Source: Pseudonocardiales bacterium
GTDB lineage: Bacteria; Actinomycetota; Actinomycetes; Mycobacteriales; Pseudonocardiaceae
Direction: 5' to 3'
Assembly: GCA_013695005.1 (NCBI GenBank)
Contig: JACDBJ010000016.1
Span: forward strand, 1 to 5,811
DNA: 5,811 nt
This document shows positions 4,727 through 5,811 of this stretch, piece after piece. Each line of letters opens with the position of its first letter. Within the stretch, counting starts at the first letter, position 1. Made by a program: the position numbers and the translations under genes. The notes under the pieces are model-generated. The model was not told the origin of the DNA and ran no database searches. It saw only the letters and a list, made by a program, of their open reading frames with translations.

Positions 4727-5601
4727 GGGCGAGCACTTCCCTGGATGACCAGCTGCGGGGCGAACGCCGCGCCGCACCTGTCCAGCAGCCGCTGTAGCAG
4801 TGGGCGCACCCCGGCAAGCACCAGCCGATGGCTCACCGGGAACGCCTCGGCGGCCTGCACCAGCTGGTGGGCCGCGGCGACGTCGAGGAACCGCAGCGAG
4901 GTGAGGTTGAGCCGCACCTCGTCCGAGCGCTCGGTTGACCGCAGCGCGTTGTCCAGGGTCGACTCGACCACTCCGAGCACGGTGGAGCGGTTGCTATGGT
5001 CGACCTCGCCGGCCAACCGCAGGCCGAACCGGCTGGACTGGGTGATTCGCAGCAGCCCGTCGTCGAAGATCGCCGGCGCGACGAGCTCGATGCGGTGCAG
5101 GCCGCGCAGCTGCTCGATCTCGCCGGGCGGAAGGCGCCGGGTGTCATAGGGACACAGCACGCTTACTGGACAGTCGGCCCAGATCCGGTCCAGCGCGAGG
5201 TCGTAGTCGGCGAGGCTGACTCCGGCCGAGCGTTGTGCGGCCCAGGTCAGCTGGCCGGTCAGGCGGAACCCGGCGAGGCCCTGGTCCAACGCCGCGGTGA
5301 TCGACTCGGAGATGACGTCGAGGAGTTCCTCGGCGGGGCCCTCGAAGCTGGCGCGAGTGGCTTCCTGAGGGACGATCGCGAGCTGGCCGCTGGCCAGGTA
5401 GGACGGCACGTCGCCGAGGTCCTCGCTCAGCCGCCGCAACATCGCGTCCGCGGCGCCTTCGTCGTCGAGGAAGCAGACCTTCTCCTGGCGGACCAGCCCG
5501 TCGGCGACGAAGTCCGAGGCGATCTCGGCGAGCTGCTGGTCGCTGTCGAACGCGGCGCAGGCATGATCGCCGGGTGTGACCCGCGTCAGCATGTCCGCCA
5601 C
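4723..5601 (-). CDS. MEDS-STAS protein, anti-sigma factor antagonist-like
   Basis: A 292-residue soluble protein and first gene of the two-gene operon. Residues about 1-175 are a well-preserved MEDS domain (the sensory domain named from methanogens/methylotrophs and DcmR, KaiC/RecA-like): GDHACAAFDSDQQL (11-24), RQEKVCFLDDE (38-48), GFRLTGQLTWAAQ (111-123) and VLCPYDTRRL (148-157). Residues about 190-288 form a STAS domain: GLRLAGEVDHSNRSTV (193-208), VRLNLTSLRFLDVAAAHQLV (229-248), then HRLVLAG. STAS proteins of this kind antagonise RsbW-like kinases until phosphorylated on a Ser/Thr two residues after the conserved Asp. Here Asp240 is followed by Val-Ala-Ala, so that acceptor is absent. The start is GTG 5601 (AGG 6-7 bases upstream); an ATG at 5592 is almost equally possible and would shorten it by three residues. 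The ligand sensed is unknown. Confidence 0.87.
   Translation of the reverse strand: MADMLTRVTPGDHACAAFDSDQQLAEIASDFVADGLVRQEKVCFLDDEGAADAMLRRLSEDLGDVPSYLASGQLAIVPQEATRASFEGPAEELLDVISESITAALDQGLAGFRLTGQLTWAAQRSAGVSLADYDLALDRIWADCPVSVLCPYDTRRLPPGEIEQLRGLHRIELVAPAIFDDGLLRITQSSRFGLRLAGEVDHSNRSTVLGVVESTLDNALRSTERSDEVRLNLTSLRFLDVAAAHQLVQAAEAFPVSHRLVLAGVRPLLQRLLDRCGAAFAPQLVIQGSARP
4736..4742 (-). promoter_or_regulatory. Ribosome binding site of the MEDS-HATPase gene
   Basis: Minus-strand AGGGAAG, inside the end of the upstream gene, lies 9 bases before the GTG at 4726. It supports this start over the ATG at 4777. Confidence 0.5.
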
Positions 5602-5811
5602 CGCCGTACCTGTTCGCCGGGTGTCTCGGGCTCAGGGGATGTGGTGCCCGCACGTGGGGACAACTGTATGGCCGGGGTGATTCCCTTGTTCCCCGGCGAA
5701 CGGCCTAATCCGCGACGAAATGCCGGCCTTCAGCGCTAAACGGTGCACCGCGACGTGTCGTTTGCGTTCATGCGGTGTAGCTCAAGGGACGATCGAGGGC
5801 ACTACCGCTTC
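5602..5811. promoter_or_regulatory. Upstream region of the MEDS operon
   Basis: About 210 bases to the right edge without a supported gene. It should hold the promoter of the minus-strand MEDS operon. A TACAGT hexamer (minus strand, 5668-5663) could be a -10 element, but no -35 matches at 16-18 bases. I found no GTTT/GGGTAT pair of the SigB/SigF type. Dyads present are a hairpin at 5671-5697 and CCNCACGTGNGG at 5648-5659. A plus-strand ATG at 5770 opens a frame to the edge, but it is only 14 codons and has no ribosome site. Confidence 0.35.
5671..5697. repeat. Inverted repeat upstream of the MEDS operon
   Basis: GCCGGGG (5671-5677) and CCCCGGC (5691-5697) are exact reverse complements around a 13-base loop, about 70 bases upstream of the MEDS-STAS start. 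It could be an operator, a leader hairpin, or a terminator of a gene beyond the right edge. Confidence 0.4.

Noticed and set aside
3554..5149. Plus-strand open frame of 531 codons opposite the MEDS genes
   Set aside because: Antisense to two genes with strong domain matches and a coupled overlap; the translation looks like a codon-bias shadow.
5717..5741. GTTT element upstream of the MEDS operon as a SigB/SigF-type promoter
   Set aside because: GTTT is present on the minus strand at 5741-5738, but the sequence 15 bases on is CATTTC, not GGGTAT-like.
5768..5811. tRNA-like sequence near the right edge (GCGGTGTAGCTCAA)
   Set aside because: It resembles the 5' part of a tRNA with T8-A9 and a GCTC D-stem, but the matching D-stem strand is imperfect, the D-loop lacks the usual spacing, and the rest is outside the window.

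Overview
The window is GC-rich, with strong third-position G/C bias in every real gene. Its families (BTAD/SARP-type regulator, MEDS-domain anti-sigma-type proteins, a branched-chain amino-acid-type ABC binding lipoprotein, and a Brp/Blh carotenoid oxygenase) suggest a chromosomal segment of a high-GC Gram-positive actinomycete. Genus cannot be settled from the sequence alone. I see no insertion sequence, integrase, CRISPR array, rRNA or convincing tRNA.

Layout. (1) 1-157, minus: the first 52 codons of an NAD(P)-dependent aldehyde dehydrogenase of the succinate-semialdehyde dehydrogenase type, cut by the window edge. (2) 183-1445, minus: a secreted lipoprotein substrate-binding protein of the Leu/Ile/Val (type I periplasmic fold) family, 25 bases upstream of the dehydrogenase and probably co-transcribed with it. 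(3) 1446-1652: a divergent intergenic region with an inverted repeat. (4) 1653-2693 plus stop, plus strand: a Brp/Blh-family membrane protein with the full set of family histidines, predicted to cleave beta-carotene into retinal. (5) 2697-2734: a short convergent gap with two small hairpins. (6) 2735-3568, minus: a compact SARP/AfsR-type regulator (winged helix plus BTAD). (7) 3569-3775: its promoter region plus a hairpin at the end of the next operon. (8) 3776-5601, minus: a two-gene, translationally coupled operon. The first gene encodes a MEDS-STAS protein (anti-sigma-factor-antagonist-like) and the second a MEDS-HATPase protein (anti-sigma-factor/RsbW-like kinase). (9) 5602-5811: non-coding as far as I can see, with a hairpin and other dyads.

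How the parts may work together. The coupled pair looks like a partner-switching module in which both the kinase-like and the antagonist-like half carry the same type of sensory domain. However, the STAS half lacks the usual phosphorylatable serine, and the ATPase half has Asn where the G1-box Asp is expected, so it may not run the classical phosphorylation cycle. The Blh protein would supply retinal, but no rhodopsin or carotenoid gene lies in the window. Any link between retinal production, the BTAD regulator and the anti-sigma-type pair is inferred from adjacency only. The binding lipoprotein and dehydrogenase form a separate uptake/catabolism unit running the other way.
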